Positions 36,146 to 45,117 of a stretch of DNA of 64,000 bases are shown here, in pieces. The notes below the pieces were generated by a model. That model saw only the letters and a program-made list of their open reading frames with translations, did not search any database and was not told where the DNA came from. The first letter of the stretch is position 1. Every line of letters starts with the position of its first letter. The translations under genes were made by a program, and so were the position numbers. The stretch comes from Jejubacter sp036620675 (GTDB taxonomy: Bacteria; Pseudomonadota; Gammaproteobacteria; Enterobacterales; Enterobacteriaceae). The DNA lies in assembly GCA_036620675.1 (NCBI GenBank), contig JAZHEE010000007.1; one strand, 5' to 3'.

Positions 36146-37066
36146 ATGACTCAGTTACCACAATTCTCCCGTGCCCTGCTGCACCCCCGCTACTGGCTCA
36201 CCTGGCTGGGTATCGGTTTACTTTGGCTGGTGGTGCTGTTGCCCTATCCGGTTATCTGGCGTATCGGTCGCCTGCTTGGCTGGCTGTCGATGAAGTGGCT
36301 GCCGCGTCGGGCGCAGATCGCCCACCGTAATCTTGAACTCTGCTTTCCCGATATGCCAGAGGCGGAGCGCCAGCGTCTGGTCAGACAGAATTTTGAATCC
36401 GTCGGAATGGGAGTTATGGAAACCGGCATGGCCTGGTTCTGGCCTGACTGGCGCGTGGCGCGTTGGACCGAAGTCTCAGGCATAGAGCCGGTAAAAGAAC
36501 TGCTGGCTCAAAAGCAGGGGATCCTGCTGATCGGGGTTCACTTTCTGACTCTTGAACTGGGAGCCAGAATTTTCGGGATGCACACCCCGGGAATTGGCGT
36601 CTACCGCCCTAACGATAATCCCCTCATCGACTGGCTTCAGACCTGGGGACGGCTACGCTCGAATAAAACAATGCTCGATCGCAGAGATCTGAAAGGGATG
36701 GTGAAAGCGTTGAAAGGCGGCGAAATCATCTGGTATGCGCCGGACCACGACTATGGCCCGCGTAATAGCGTCTTTGTCCCCTTCTTTGCCGTTGATCAGG
36801 CGGCAACGACCTCCGGCACCTGGATGCTGAGCCGCATGTCTAAAGCCTGTATCGTTCCCTTTGTCCCCAGACGCAAGCCAGGCGGTAAGGGCTATGAGCT
36901 GATTGCCCTGGAGCCGGAATGTCAGCCTCCGCTCGACAGCCCTGAAGTCACTGCCGCCTGGATGAACAAGGTCGTTGAGCGTTGCATCATGATGGCCCCC
37001 GCTCAATATATGTGGCTGCACCGCCGCTTTAAGACTCGCCCGGAAGGCGTTCCTTCCCGCTACTAG
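36146..37066 (+). CDS. lpxL: Lipid A lauroyltransferase LpxL
   Basis: A 306-residue inner-membrane acyltransferase adding laurate to Kdo2-lipid IVA. One N-terminal membrane helix (about 17-37) precedes the LPLAT domain with the HX4E motif GVHFLTLELGAR and YAPDHDYGP. The ATG at 36146 (MTQLPQFSRALLHPRYW) gives the exact E. coli length; a longer frame from 36071 has no homology. mdtG, which precedes it in E. coli order, is absent. Confidence 0.95.
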   Translation: MTQLPQFSRALLHPRYWLTWLGIGLLWLVVLLPYPVIWRIGRLLGWLSMKWLPRRAQIAHRNLELCFPDMPEAERQRLVRQNFESVGMGVMETGMAWFWPDWRVARWTEVSGIEPVKELLAQKQGILLIGVHFLTLELGARIFGMHTPGIGVYRPNDNPLIDWLQTWGRLRSNKTMLDRRDLKGMVKALKGGEIIWYAPDHDYGPRNSVFVPFFAVDQAATTSGTWMLSRMSKACIVPFVPRRKPGGKGYELIALEPECQPPLDSPEVTAAWMNKVVERCIMMAPAQYMWLHRRFKTRPEGVPSRY

Positions 37067-37070
37067 GTTA

Positions 37071-37095
37071 TTGGCCCGGCCACATGCCGGGCCAA
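37071..37095 (+). terminator. Perfect hairpin after lpxL
   Basis: TTGGCCCGGC-CACAT-GCCGGGCCAA begins four bases after the lpxL stop. There is no U-tract, so termination would be weak or Rho-assisted. Confidence 0.55.
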
Positions 37096-37203
37096 TAAAC
37101 CGCACGTTGATCCACACCCGCGAATTTTTTTTCCGCGATATTTTCTGCCAGAGCGCAGTTCGTCTATTCTTTCCAGAAATCAGGTCAACTCAGGGAGCAC
37201 GCT

Positions 37204-37566
37204 ATGTCAATGTACACCACGCTTGAAGAAGCCATCGACGCCGCACGCGAAGAGTTTATTGCCAACAACGGTGAAGACACTATCGTCCAACAGCTGGCTT
37301 TGCAGAAATATATTCTGCAGGATGGCGATATTATGTGGCAGGCCGAATTTCTCGCCAGCGAAGATGAAGAAGGAGAATGTCTGCCGTTATTTAGCGGCGA
37401 AGCGGCCCAGGAGGTCTTCGATGGCGACTATGAGGATATTGAGATAGAAGATGAATGGCAGGAAGAAAATACCCTGCACGAGTGGGATGAAGGCGAATTC
37501 CAGCTCGAACCTCCGCTGGATACCGAAGAAGGGGAAGCCGCAGCGGACGAGTGGGACGAGCGCTGA
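37204..37566 (+). CDS. msyB: MsyB, very acidic protein
   Basis: A 120-residue acidic cytosolic protein; the E. coli gene was found as a multicopy suppressor of secY and secA mutants. It keeps the start MSMYTTLEEAIDAAREEF and the tail EWDEGEFQLEPPLDTEEG. Four residues shorter than E. coli, from a gap near residue 22. Ribosome site CAGGGAG precedes the ATG. Confidence 0.93.
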   Translation: MSMYTTLEEAIDAAREEFIANNGEDTIVQQLALQKYILQDGDIMWQAEFLASEDEEGECLPLFSGEAAQEVFDGDYEDIEIEDEWQEENTLHEWDEGEFQLEPPLDTEEGEAAADEWDER

Positions 37567-37581
37567 GTGACGGTTTATCAC

Positions 37582-37620
37582 ATTGAGTCGGGGCAGATAA
37601 CGATTCTGCCCCGACTCAAT
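37582..37620 (+). terminator. Fifteen-base-pair hairpin after msyB
   Basis: ATTGAGTCGGGGCAG and CTGCCCCGACTCAAT form a perfect stem with a nine-base loop, 15 bases after the msyB stop. No U-tract follows; it marks the left edge of the repeat region. Confidence 0.6.
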
Positions 37621-37668
37621 GGTCACCGTCACCGGCCAGCCGGTTTCAAATCCGGCTTCCACAGTCAG

Positions 37669-37890
37669 TGGCCTTTCAGATGCAGGCCGGGGCAACGGTT
37701 GTCATACGTGGTCATGCCGGTTGCGCTATTTTTGCAACAGTGCCATGTTCTGAAAGAGTATGCCACGCTGGCGAAGGTTCCGTTCACCTTAAGGTTACTT
37801 TTATATGTCGATTTCGGAACCGGTGAATTAACAGAGAAGCAATGACGCAAAGTGAACGGAACAGCCCGCTGCATCGTTATATTCCGCCCA
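37669..37890. repeat. Intergenic repeat family A, copy 1
   Basis: A unit of about 222 bases from GTGGCCTTTCAGATGC to TATATTCCGCC. It contains GGTTCCG...CGGAACC arms enclosing TCACCTTAAGGTTA. It is followed head to tail by copy 2. It codes for nothing recognisable. Confidence 0.85.
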
Positions 37891-38112
37891 GTGGCTTTTC
37901 AGATGTGGGACGGGGCAGCGGTTGTAGTATGTGGTCATGCCGGTTGCGCTATTTTTGCGACAATGCTGTGTTCTAAAAGAATATGCCGCGCCGGTGAAGG
38001 TTCCGTTCACCTTAAGGTGATTTCTCTTATGCCGGTTGCGGAACCGGTGAATCAGCAGAGAAGCAATCACGCAAAGTGAACGGAACAGCCCACCGCATCA
38101 TTATATTCTGCC
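37891..38112. repeat. Intergenic repeat family A, copy 2
   Basis: It starts 222 bases after copy 1 (GTGGCTTTTCAGATG) and shares most positions with it. The inner palindrome TCACCTTAAGGTGA (38007-38020) is perfect, with outer GGTTCCG (37999-38005) and CGGAACC (38039-38045). Its last part, from 38077, is also the beginning of family B. Confidence 0.85.
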
Positions 38113-38198
38113 GCTTCTGTTCTGAAACAGGGCGCCGGAGCCGCCGGTCACCCTCACCCCGGCCCTCTCCCGAAACGGGAGAGGGAGTTTCCCGGCAA
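38077..38198. repeat. Intergenic repeat family B, copy 1
   Basis: A 122-base unit from TGAACGGAACAGCCC to TTTCCCGGCAA, containing the perfect inverted repeat CCCTCTCCCG-AAA-CGGGAGAGGG (38163-38185). A degenerate start of another B copy follows at 38199-38230. Confidence 0.85.
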
Positions 38199-38240
38199 TG
38201 AACGGACAGCCTCCGCACCATCATCCTGACTGAACAACCG

Positions 38241-38400
38241 GTGCCCTTTCAGATGCAAGCCGGGGCGGCGGTTGTAGTACGTGGTCATGCCGGTTTGCGC
38301 TATTTCTGCTCCAGTGCCGTGTTCTGAAAGAGTATGCCGCGCAGGCGAAGGTTCCGTTCACCTTAAGGTGATTTCTCTTATGCCGGTTGCGGAACCGGTG
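38241..38400. repeat. Intergenic repeat family A, copy 3, interrupted
   Basis: It matches copies 1 and 2 from GTGCCCTTTCAGATGC through GGAACCGGTGAA, then sequence identity stops. The missing end (TTAACAGAGAAGC...AAGTGAACGG) reappears at about 38911-38942, so the copy is split by about 0.5 kb. Confidence 0.82.
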
Positions 38401-38901
38401 AACGGGCCAGGGGCTCAAATGCCGCCCCTGACAACCCGGCTTTCCGGCGTGAAAATCGCCGCTGTCGCGGGCCCCTCCGCTTTTCCCGTCCGCCGGACGG
38501 GTCGGGCGTGACGTCACCTCCCTGTGCCGCACGCCCTCAGCCCGACGTCCTGTCGGGCTGACCCTGGCGGTCGTGAACGCTGCGGCGATTTTCAGGCCGG
38601 AGAGTCACCGCCCTGAATCTTCTGCCCGGATTTATCAGTAAAGGTATTGCTGGTTGTATTTGAGCACTCCGTCTGAAGCGACAAGGGGGTTGCCTCCCGG
38701 CTTAAAAAACGCCGTAGCGTTCACGCAGGGCCGGAGGAGCGACAGGATGTCGCGACAGGGTAAGGTCGCCAGGGATGGCGACTCTTGCCCGTTCCGAAAA
38801 GCCCGGAGTGATAAGCGAAGGGGCCCCGAAGGGCGTTTTTTACCGCCGGGGAGCCCGGGTCGCCAGGGGAGCGGCGACTGAGCCCCCCTGGCCCGTTCAC
38901 C
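38397..38901. mobile_element. MITE-like segment with terminal inverted repeats
   Basis: The ends GGTGAACGGGCCAGGGGCTC (38397-38416) and its near-perfect reverse complement at 38880-38901 (two extra C in the right copy) bound about 505 bases inserted within family A copy 3. No transposase is encoded. Inside are more hairpins: CAGCCCGAC-GTCCT-GTCGGGCTG (38538-38560), and AAAAAACGCC near 38705 paired with GGCGTTTTTT near 38832. It is called mobile by structure only. Confidence 0.5.
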
Positions 38902-38935
38902 CGCGGTGGGTTAACAGAGAAGCTGTTGCCTGAAG

Positions 38936-39271
38936 TGAACGGAACTCTCGCCGCATCATCATATTCTGCCGCTTTTATTCTGAAACCAGGCGCCGGAGCT
39001 GCCTGTCACCCTCACCCCGGCCCTCTCCCGAAACGGGAGAGGGAGTTTCCCGGCAATGAACGGAACACTCGCCGCATCATCATATTCTGCCGCTTTTGTT
39101 CTGAAACCGGGCGCCGGAGCCGCCTGTTCCCTCACCCTGGCCCTCTCCTGAAACGAGAGAGGGAGTTTCCCGCCAATGAACGGAACAGCCCACCGCATCG
39201 CTATGTTCCGCCGTTTTTATTCTGAAACAGGGCGCCGGAGCCGTCTGTCCCCCTCACCCCGGCCCTCTCCC
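38936..39271. repeat. Tandem array of repeat family B, copies 2-4
   Basis: Three head-to-tail units start at 38936, 39057 and 39177, each about 120 bases. Copy 2 keeps the perfect CCCTCTCCCG-AAA-CGGGAGAGGG palindrome (39021-39043); copy 3 has CCCTCTCCTG/CGAGAGAGGG with a weakened stem; copy 4 is cut off at CCCTCTCCCT (39271). The array ends 26 bases before the yceK stop. Confidence 0.85.
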
Positions 39272-39296
39272 TGTGTACGTTCCGGGAAGAAAGAAA

Positions 39297-39524
39297 TTAC
39301 TCATAAGGCCCGTGATGGCTATCTATCGGCAGCAACAGAGTATCGAAAACCAGTGAGAACGGCAGATCGAGTACCGTTACGTAGCGCCACGGCGAATCAC
39401 GCAGATCCCACTGTACCCCAGGATAGTATTGATTACCGTTGCCCTGCCCCGGTATTGTACGGCTAATGATACTGCCACAGCCGCTTAACAACAGAGCGGC
39501 GATAATCACAACGACAATTCTCAC
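39297..39524 (-). CDS. yceK: YceK, DUF1375 outer-membrane lipoprotein
   Basis: A 75-residue lipoprotein with lipobox LLLSGC (Cys16) and conserved GSIISRTIPGQGNGNQYYPG. Function unknown. Convergent with msyB across the repeat region and followed on the other side by opgH. Confidence 0.93.
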   Translation of the reverse strand: MRIVVVIIAALLLSGCGSIISRTIPGQGNGNQYYPGVQWDLRDSPWRYVTVLDLPFSLVFDTLLLPIDSHHGPYE

Positions 39525-39560
39525 AGGTATCCTCTTTAAACTTGCTCGCCCATCCCGGGC

Positions 39561-39586
39561 AAAAAAAAGCCGGCGTCACCGCCGGC
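39561..39586 (-). terminator. Terminator of opgH
   Basis: The minus strand reads GCCGGCG-GTGA-CGCCGGC and then TTTTTTTT, 11 bases after the opgH stop. Confidence 0.92.
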
Positions 39587-39596
39587 ATCTTCCTTA

Positions 39597-42128
39597 TCAC
39601 TGGGCCTTAAGCACCCCAGGGTTTAACGTTACCGACTGATAAAGCTGCACCCAGGAGGAGTAGCGCTCCGGATTCGCCCAGACGCGATAATGCATCCGCG
39701 CCATCGTCACCGGATCGCTCAACAGTACCAGGCGACGATCGCGATTCAGTTTGTCCGGCGTTTCGTTTAGCGCCTGCTCTACATGGCGATCGCGGGCGAT
39801 CTCCAGTACCTGGCTGGCTCGGTGGCGGGCAGTCGCCATGGCGCAGGAGAGCGCATTCAGTGCCGGGTTAAACACCGCATGCATAAAACCGTCGTCCAGC
39901 GCGCGCTGACGATTAAGCGCCAGGTATTTGTCGGTATCCACCAGCACCTGCGGCGGCGAATACTCTTCCGGAATCAGGAACAGTTTCCAGCGTTTGGTAC
40001 GCAGCCCCACCGTCGCCCGACTGGAGATAACCGACACAAACGGCGACAGAATCAGCGAGAAGACAATTGGCGCCAGCCAGAACAGGAAACGCAGGTCAAG
40101 CCACGCCATTCCGGCAGCCCAGACCAGTCCCAACAGCAGTTGAGAGCCATGGCGCATAAAGGCCTCACCCCATGGGGTAGAGTCATCGTCACGCTGCGGC
40201 GAATTCCAGACCACTTCCCAGCCCAGAAAGGCGCTAACCACGAACACGGTATGGAACAGCATGCGCACCGGCGCCAGCAACACAGAAAACAGCACCTCAA
40301 GCAGCAGCGACAGCGTCACGCGGAAAAAGCCGCCATACTCCTTCGGTCCTTTGCACCAGATCAAAATCACGCTCAGCAGCTTCGGCAGGAACAGCAGCAC
40401 CATGGTCGAAGCAAACAGCGCAATCGCCAGCTCCGGACGCCACTGGGGCCAGACCGGGAATAGCTGACGCGGCTGCAGAAAGTACTGCGGTTCGGTCAGG
40501 GCATGCACCACCTGAAGCGCGGTAGAGAGCGCCAGGAACATAAACCACAGCGGCGCCGACAGGTAGGACATCACCCCGGTCAGGAACACCGCGCGATGCA
40601 CCGGGTGCATCCCCTTCACCAGGAACAGGCGGAAGTTCATCAGGTTGCCGTGACACCAGCGGCGATCGCGTTTCAGTTCATCAAGCAGGTTAGGCGGTAG
40701 CTCCTCATAGGAACCGGGCAGATCGTAGGCTATCCACACGCCCCAGCCCGCACGACGCATCAGCGCGGCTTCCACGAAGTCATGTGACAGAATCGAACCG
40801 GCAAAAGATCCCTCGCCCGGCAGCGGCGCCAGCGCGCAGTGCTCAATAAAGGGCTTCACGCGAATAATGGCATTATGGCCCCAGTAGTGGGACTCGCCGA
40901 GCTGCCAGAAGTGCAGGCCGGCGGTAAACAGCGGGCCATATACCCGGGTGGCAAACTGCTGGCAGCGCGCGTAGAGGGTATCCATGCCGGAAGCACGTGG
41001 AGCCGACTGTATAATCCCGGCATTGGGGTTGGCTTCCATCAGGCGCACCAGCTGCGTCAGACACTCACCGGTCATCACCGAGTCGGCGTCCAGCACCACC
41101 ATATAGCTGTACTGGCTGCCCCAGCGGCGGCAGAAGTCGTCGATGTTACCGCTTTTACGCTTCATACGGCGGCGGCGGCGGCGATAAAAGATCTGCCCTT
41201 CGCCCTGCACTTCGGCAATTAGCTCCATCCAGGCTTTCTGTTCAGCCACGCAGATATCGGGGTCGTAGCTGTCACTCAGAATGTAGATATCGAAATGCTT
41301 ATGCTGCCCGGTAGCCTTAACCGACTCCCAGGTAGCACGCAGCCCGGCGAAAACGCGGCTGACGTCTTCATTACAGATAGGCATCACCAGCGCGGTGCGG
41401 TGCTCGGGATTCAGCGGCTCGTTCCCCACCGTCGAGGCGGAGATACTGTATTTGTCCTTGCCGATCAGCAATTGTAGAAAACCCATCAGCGCTGTCCAGA
41501 AACCGGCTGAAACCCAGCAGAACAGAATGGCGAACAGGATCAGAATGCCGCTCTGCAATACGTAAGGCAGCAGCTGCATAAAGGAGATCCACAGATCCTG
41601 GCCGACCATATCGGCAGGGTTGATCAGCGCCCATCCCTGATAAGGCAGGATGGTTTTCATATACCAGGTCGCGACGGCGGTCTGGGACAGAGTTAACAGC
41701 AGCAGGATGTAACGACGGATGGTGCCAACGGTACGCCATTTCTGTTCGCTGGCCTGCTCCTCTTTGGACATCGAATGATGGCGCGGCGACAGGTTACGCC
41801 CAAGCAAGCGATCCCAGAAGCGGCCGATCGGGTTGGTACGCCAGGGTTCCGGCACCATGGAGGAACGGTGGATCTCCGGCATCGCCCGCAGCTCGGTTCG
41901 CCCTTCGGCATCCAGGGCGAGCTGCCCATTGCCGACGGAGTCAGGCCACTGATGCTCCAGACGGGCTGCTACCGAACCCTGGGGCGAATCATCCTCGCGC
42001 GGATAGCGCTCCGCGTCGGCGCCAAGCGCCTGGTGCACCGCGCGCACGTCCGTCGTGGGCAACCGGGCCTGCTGCTGTGCAGTCAGGCCAAGCGCTTCCA
42101 CATAGTCTTGTGTCGTCAGTTTATTCAT
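39597..42128 (-). CDS. opgH: Osmoregulated periplasmic glucan glucosyltransferase OpgH
   Basis: An 843-residue inner-membrane GT2 family enzyme that builds the beta-1,2-glucan backbone from UDP-glucose; in E. coli it also links glucose status to FtsZ. It has about eight membrane helices, the catalytic aspartates in VLDADSVMTG, and the product-binding RRWCHGN motif. The start MNKLTTQDYVEALGL overlaps the end of opgG by eight bases (ATGAATAA), so translation is coupled. The N-terminal 40 residues diverge from E. coli; the rest is almost identical. Confidence 0.96.
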   Translation of the reverse strand: MNKLTTQDYVEALGLTAQQQARLPTTDVRAVHQALGADAERYPREDDSPQGSVAARLEHQWPDSVGNGQLALDAEGRTELRAMPEIHRSSMVPEPWRTNPIGRFWDRLLGRNLSPRHHSMSKEEQASEQKWRTVGTIRRYILLLLTLSQTAVATWYMKTILPYQGWALINPADMVGQDLWISFMQLLPYVLQSGILILFAILFCWVSAGFWTALMGFLQLLIGKDKYSISASTVGNEPLNPEHRTALVMPICNEDVSRVFAGLRATWESVKATGQHKHFDIYILSDSYDPDICVAEQKAWMELIAEVQGEGQIFYRRRRRRMKRKSGNIDDFCRRWGSQYSYMVVLDADSVMTGECLTQLVRLMEANPNAGIIQSAPRASGMDTLYARCQQFATRVYGPLFTAGLHFWQLGESHYWGHNAIIRVKPFIEHCALAPLPGEGSFAGSILSHDFVEAALMRRAGWGVWIAYDLPGSYEELPPNLLDELKRDRRWCHGNLMNFRLFLVKGMHPVHRAVFLTGVMSYLSAPLWFMFLALSTALQVVHALTEPQYFLQPRQLFPVWPQWRPELAIALFASTMVLLFLPKLLSVILIWCKGPKEYGGFFRVTLSLLLEVLFSVLLAPVRMLFHTVFVVSAFLGWEVVWNSPQRDDDSTPWGEAFMRHGSQLLLGLVWAAGMAWLDLRFLFWLAPIVFSLILSPFVSVISSRATVGLRTKRWKLFLIPEEYSPPQVLVDTDKYLALNRQRALDDGFMHAVFNPALNALSCAMATARHRASQVLEIARDRHVEQALNETPDKLNRDRRLVLLSDPVTMARMHYRVWANPERYSSWVQLYQSVTLNPGVLKAQ

Positions 42129-43656
42129 TGGCAGGTAACTGGTAGCTCCAGGTTTCACTCAGTGTCTTATCACCGTTAACCAGCGCGGCGCGCATATCGG
42201 TGGTCTTCTTATCGTCTTTCACTTTGATGCGCAGCGTCAAACGCCAGCCTTTAGTGACCGGGTTGTAGCGCACGTTGTTTTCGACAATCTCGCCGTTATC
42301 GCCAATGCTGGCCTGAGCGGTAACCGGAGTGTCCTCTGCCAGTTTCTTCATCTCTTCGCCAGTGAAGTCCACCACGAAGGCCACGGTACCGTCAGGCTGG
42401 CGAATCAGATTAGCCTGCTTCACATCGCCGGTAGAGCGGCGGGTCTGCTGTACCCAGGCAATAGACGGATCGTGCAGCTTGCTTTCGTCGCGGGTCATCA
42501 GAATGGAATACTTGTAGTTCATCTCCTTGCCCGGTTCCGGCAGCTGCTCCGGCGTCCAGAAGGCGACAACGTTATCGTTGGTTTCATCGTTGGTCGGAAT
42601 TTCGACGAGCTCGATCTTTCCCTTACCCCAGTTGCCTTCCGGCTGAACCCAGGCACTGGGACGCAGATCGTAACGATCGTCCAGATCCTCATAGCGCGAG
42701 AAGTCACGACCGCGCTGCAGCAGGCCAAAACCTTTCGGATTCTCGGTGCTGTAGGTACTGACCGCCAGGCGTTTCGGGTTATTCAGCGGACGCCAGATCC
42801 ACTCGTCGTTGCCGGCATGGATAGACAGACCGTCGGAGTCATGCATTTCCGGGCGATAGTTCACGCTCGGCGACGGCTGGTTAGCCCCGAACAGGAACAT
42901 ACTGGTCAGCGGTGCTACGCCCAGCTTGCCCACTTTGTCGCGCAGGTAGATTTTTGCCTGTACGTCGACTTTGCTCTCTTCGCCCGGACGAATAATGAAG
43001 CGGTAGGCGCCGGTGGCGCGCGGAGAATCCAGCAGAGCATAGACCACCAGCCAGTTAGCTTTCGGCTGCGGGCGCTCGATCCAGAATTCGCGGAAACGTG
43101 GGAACTCTTCACCGGATGGCAGCGCGGTGTCGATGGCCAGACCGCGCGCTGATAGACCATAAACCTGCCCCTTGCCGATGACGCGGAAGTAGCTGGCCCC
43201 GAGCATGCTGACAATTTCGTCGTTCTTATCTTTGCTGTTGATCGGGTAGAGCACTTTAAAGCCTGCGAAGCCGAGATCCTTAACGGTGTCTTTGTCGTGC
43301 TTCACGTTACCGAATGTGAAGTAATCCGGGTTGTACTTAATCTTATGTACCGCCGTGGCGGTCACTTCATTGATCGTCACCGGCGTATCGAAGTACATGC
43401 CCTGGTGATAGAATTCGAGCTTGAATGGGGTCTTAAGCTTATTCCAATACGCTTTGTCATGATTGAACTGGATCTGCTGATAGTCCGCATACTTCATGTC
43501 GCGGAATGCGGAAGGCAGGTTGCTTTTCGGTGCCTCGTAGCTTTTACCTGCCAGAGACTTCGCCTGTTTAGCAACGTCATCAATAGAAAAAGCCCATACC
43601 GAATTGGCATACAGGGACAACATTATAGCGGCACCCAACCAGCGCAGTTTCTTCAT
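42121..43656 (-). CDS. opgG: Periplasmic glucan biosynthesis protein OpgG
   Basis: A 511-residue secreted protein needed for branching and release of osmoregulated periplasmic glucans. Sec signal: KKLRWLGAAIMLSLYANSVWA, cleaved before FSIDD. I chose the ATG at 43656 because it gives the exact E. coli length; an upstream ATG at 43674 lies 14 bases after a strong AAGGGGG and could be the real start, adding six residues. The mature protein is highly conserved (DMKYADYQQIQFNHDKAYW). Confidence 0.9.
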   Translation of the reverse strand: MKKLRWLGAAIMLSLYANSVWAFSIDDVAKQAKSLAGKSYEAPKSNLPSAFRDMKYADYQQIQFNHDKAYWNKLKTPFKLEFYHQGMYFDTPVTINEVTATAVHKIKYNPDYFTFGNVKHDKDTVKDLGFAGFKVLYPINSKDKNDEIVSMLGASYFRVIGKGQVYGLSARGLAIDTALPSGEEFPRFREFWIERPQPKANWLVVYALLDSPRATGAYRFIIRPGEESKVDVQAKIYLRDKVGKLGVAPLTSMFLFGANQPSPSVNYRPEMHDSDGLSIHAGNDEWIWRPLNNPKRLAVSTYSTENPKGFGLLQRGRDFSRYEDLDDRYDLRPSAWVQPEGNWGKGKIELVEIPTNDETNDNVVAFWTPEQLPEPGKEMNYKYSILMTRDESKLHDPSIAWVQQTRRSTGDVKQANLIRQPDGTVAFVVDFTGEEMKKLAEDTPVTAQASIGDNGEIVENNVRYNPVTKGWRLTLRIKVKDDKKTTDMRAALVNGDKTLSETWSYQLPANE

Positions 43657-43931
43657 TTCTGGTTTATTTTTCATAAAAGTCAGCACATCCCCCTTTGTGT
43701 GCTAAAGTCAATCCAATCCATTCTAATGGATACTTCAACTTTCCGACAACCATATCCCCGTCAGGTTCATACCAGCGGTTCAGGCTTTAAGCGAATAATA
43801 AGTCAAGTGATTACGCTTTCCGTGCTTCTCCTGGAGACAGTCAGGCTGCGTTAGTGTAGGGTTAGCAGCCAAATGTAATCCGTAGTCGTCTTAAGGATAA
43901 GGCGAAAAGTCTTATATTACTCTGGAGTGTT

Positions 43932-45080
43932 ATGAGCAACCCACCGGCGCAACGCGAATTTTTCCTTGATTCGATCAGGGCCTGGCTGATGTTACTGGGA
44001 ATTCCGTTCCACGTTTCCCTCATTTATTCAAGCCATCAGTGGCACGTCAACAGCGCGGAAGCCTCTGGCTGGCTGACCCTGTTCAACGACTTTATCCACG
44101 CCTTCCGCATGCAGGTTTTCTTCGTCATTTCCGGCTATTTTTCCTGGATGCTGTATCAGCGCTACAGCCCCGCCCACTGGTGGAAAGTGCGCGTCGAACG
44201 CGTAGGTATTCCTGGGCTGACCGCTATTCCCTTACTGACGCTACCGCAATTTTTAATGTTGCAATTTGTAAGTGGGAAGTCGCAAAACTGGTCGCAGCTT
44301 AGCGGCTATCAAAAATATAATACCCTGGTCTGGGAATTGACTTCACACCTGTGGTTTTTACTGGTGCTGGTGATATTAACAACGATTGGCCTTATTCTGT
44401 TTAAAAAAATGAAACAGGCACCGGCGAAGGAGCGAGATTTTTCATTGCTTGCGCTGTCATTTATTTTTCTGGGGCTGGGCATAGGCTGGGCGGCACTGCG
44501 CCGCCTGCTGCTGATAGCCTGGCCACCGATCCTCAGCGACGGGCTGTTCAACTTCACCGTAATGCAGACGCTGATGTACCTGCCGTTCTTTATGCTGGGC
44601 GCCATCGCCTTTAAATATCCGGCGCTGAAGGCCCGCTTCATCACCCCCTCCCCCGCCTGCTATGTGGGCTCACTACTGGCCTTTATCGCCTATGTGCTTA
44701 ACCAGCGATACGGCAGCGGCGCAGGCTGGATGTATGAACGGGAAGCGGTGATCGTCATGCTGATGGGATTGTGGATGACCAATGTGGTGTTTTCGCTGGG
44801 CCACCGGCTGCTCAACTTTCATTCGCCGCGAGTCACGTACTTTGTTAACGCCTCGCTATTTATTTATCTGGTACATCATCCGTTGACGCTGCTTTTCGGC
44901 GCATACATCATGCCGCATATTCGCTCTAATACCCTGGGATTTGTGGTGGGTCTGCTCTTTGTGATGGCTATCTCCACCCTGCTTTACGAACTGCACCTGC
45001 GGGTGCCGCTGTTGCGTTTCCTGTTTTCCGGCAAGCCGCAGAAAAAAAAGGCGCAGCCCGCGACCAGCGGCGTTCGTTAA
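43932..45080 (+). CDS. opgC: Glucans biosynthesis protein OpgC (succinyltransferase)
   Basis: A 382-residue acyltransferase-3 family membrane protein with about ten helices that adds succinyl groups to periplasmic glucans. Family residues: FLDSIRAWLMLLGIPFHVSLIY with the conserved His near 27, and FFVISGYFSW. It is divergent from opgGH over about 275 bases, the usual arrangement. Confidence 0.94.
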   Translation: MSNPPAQREFFLDSIRAWLMLLGIPFHVSLIYSSHQWHVNSAEASGWLTLFNDFIHAFRMQVFFVISGYFSWMLYQRYSPAHWWKVRVERVGIPGLTAIPLLTLPQFLMLQFVSGKSQNWSQLSGYQKYNTLVWELTSHLWFLLVLVILTTIGLILFKKMKQAPAKERDFSLLALSFIFLGLGIGWAALRRLLLIAWPPILSDGLFNFTVMQTLMYLPFFMLGAIAFKYPALKARFITPSPACYVGSLLAFIAYVLNQRYGSGAGWMYEREAVIVMLMGLWMTNVVFSLGHRLLNFHSPRVTYFVNASLFIYLVHHPLTLLFGAYIMPHIRSNTLGFVVGLLFVMAISTLLYELHLRVPLLRFLFSGKPQKKKAQPATSGVR

Positions 45081-45085
45081 TGGTC

Positions 45086-45115
45086 AAAACGCCCAATTAA
45101 GCGTCGGGCGTTTTT
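45086..45115. terminator. Bidirectional terminator between opgC and clsC
   Basis: AAAACGCCC-N11-GGGCGTTTTT serves both convergent genes: a U-tract on the plus side for opgC and the A-tract as U-tract for clsC. Confidence 0.85.
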
Positions 45116-45117
45116 GA

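Noticed and set aside
38926..39225. ORF with repeated HPGPLPKRERE text in the repeat array
   Set aside because: This is a translation of the family B palindrome, a well-known type of spurious protein from REP-like DNA.
37669..39271. Possible CRISPR array
   Set aside because: The repeat units are over 120 bases, adjacent units have no unique spacers of constant size, and no cas gene is present in the window.
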